Of a DNA stretch of 64,000 bases, positions 63,811 to 64,000 are shown one piece after another (the first letter of the stretch is position 1; every line of letters starts with the position of its first letter). Where the stretch lies: NCBI GenBank assembly GCA_014773175.1, contig VXCM01000944.1, forward strand, positions 62,001 through 126,000, in the 5' to 3' direction. Source of the DNA: Lucifuga dentata. Lineage: Eukaryota > Chordata > Actinopteri > Ophidiiformes > Bythitidae. A program made the position numbers and the translations under genes. A model generated the notes under the pieces. It worked only from the letters and a program-made list of their open reading frames with translations, did not search any database and had not been told where the DNA came from.

Positions 63811-64000
63811 CCTAGATTGACTACAGGTCGTCCAAAATGCTGCTGCAAAGCTTCTGACCAGATCTTCAAAGTGGTCCCATGTTACACCTTTGTTGANGTC
63901 CAAAATGCTGCTGCAAAGCTTCTGACCAGATCTTCAAAGTGGTCCCATGTTACACCTTTGTTGATTTCTTCTGCACCTCTAATTTAAGGTTCTGGTTTTC
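63811..64000 (+). repeat. LINE ORF2 C-terminal fragment
   Basis: In frame on the plus strand, CAGGTCGTCCAAAATGCTGC encodes the start of QVVQNAAAKLLTRS, followed by HVTPLL. This is the conserved C-terminal block of reverse transcriptases of fish CR1/L2/Rex-type LINEs. The segment is duplicated exactly around the N at 63898 (63830-63897 and 63899-63966), probably an assembly artefact. It lies in an inpp5d intron. Confidence 0.65.

Overview
The window is nuclear DNA of a ray-finned fish, most likely a teleost. It has short GT-AG introns, vertebrate genes whose proteins match BCL6, LSM2 and SHIP1, and fish-type repeats: Tc1-like remnants, a TTAA-flanked MITE family, retroposon tails ending in GGATGGATG, and many (CA)n, (GT)n and (TAA)n tracts. 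I see no bacterial features, CRISPR array, rRNA or tRNA gene. Twenty single-N positions mark assembly joins. About nine of them are flanked by exact direct copies of about 60-68 bp, which look like unmerged contig ends.

Positions 1 to about 41.8 kb contain no complete protein-coding gene that I can recognise. This part is AT-rich intergenic (or long-intron) sequence loaded with transposon remnants. A CpG-rich block at 21.8-22.6 kb has three splice donors pointing left on the minus strand and a palindromic CRE. It could be the first-exon region of a leftward gene; by vertebrate synteny lpp is the best guess, but no coding exon is present. Around 32.9-33.6 kb and at 40.6 kb are exon-like segments on the plus strand that are phase-compatible with bcl6.

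Three genes fill 42-64 kb. bcl6 (plus strand, eight coding exons, 703 residues) encodes the BTB/six-zinc-finger repressor. Its CpG-rich promoter and exon 1 carry a tight cluster of TTCNNNGAA sites, the palindrome used by STAT factors, and one of them is also the BCL6 motif; this suggests autoregulation. lsm2 (minus strand, five coding exons, 95 residues) converges on the bcl6 3' end. inpp5d (SHIP1, minus strand) lies upstream of lsm2. The window holds its last fourteen coding exons, from mid-phosphatase domain to stop, and the 5' exons lie beyond position 64000. bcl6 and inpp5d both act in lymphocyte signalling and differentiation; lsm2 is a housekeeping mRNA decay and U6 snRNP subunit.

I found no new multi-gene system. 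The most informative observations are the GAS/BCL6 site cluster, possible N-terminally extended BCL6 forms, a nested pair of MITE copies that fixes TTAA as the target site, and a 1.9-kb foldback element inside an lsm2 intron.
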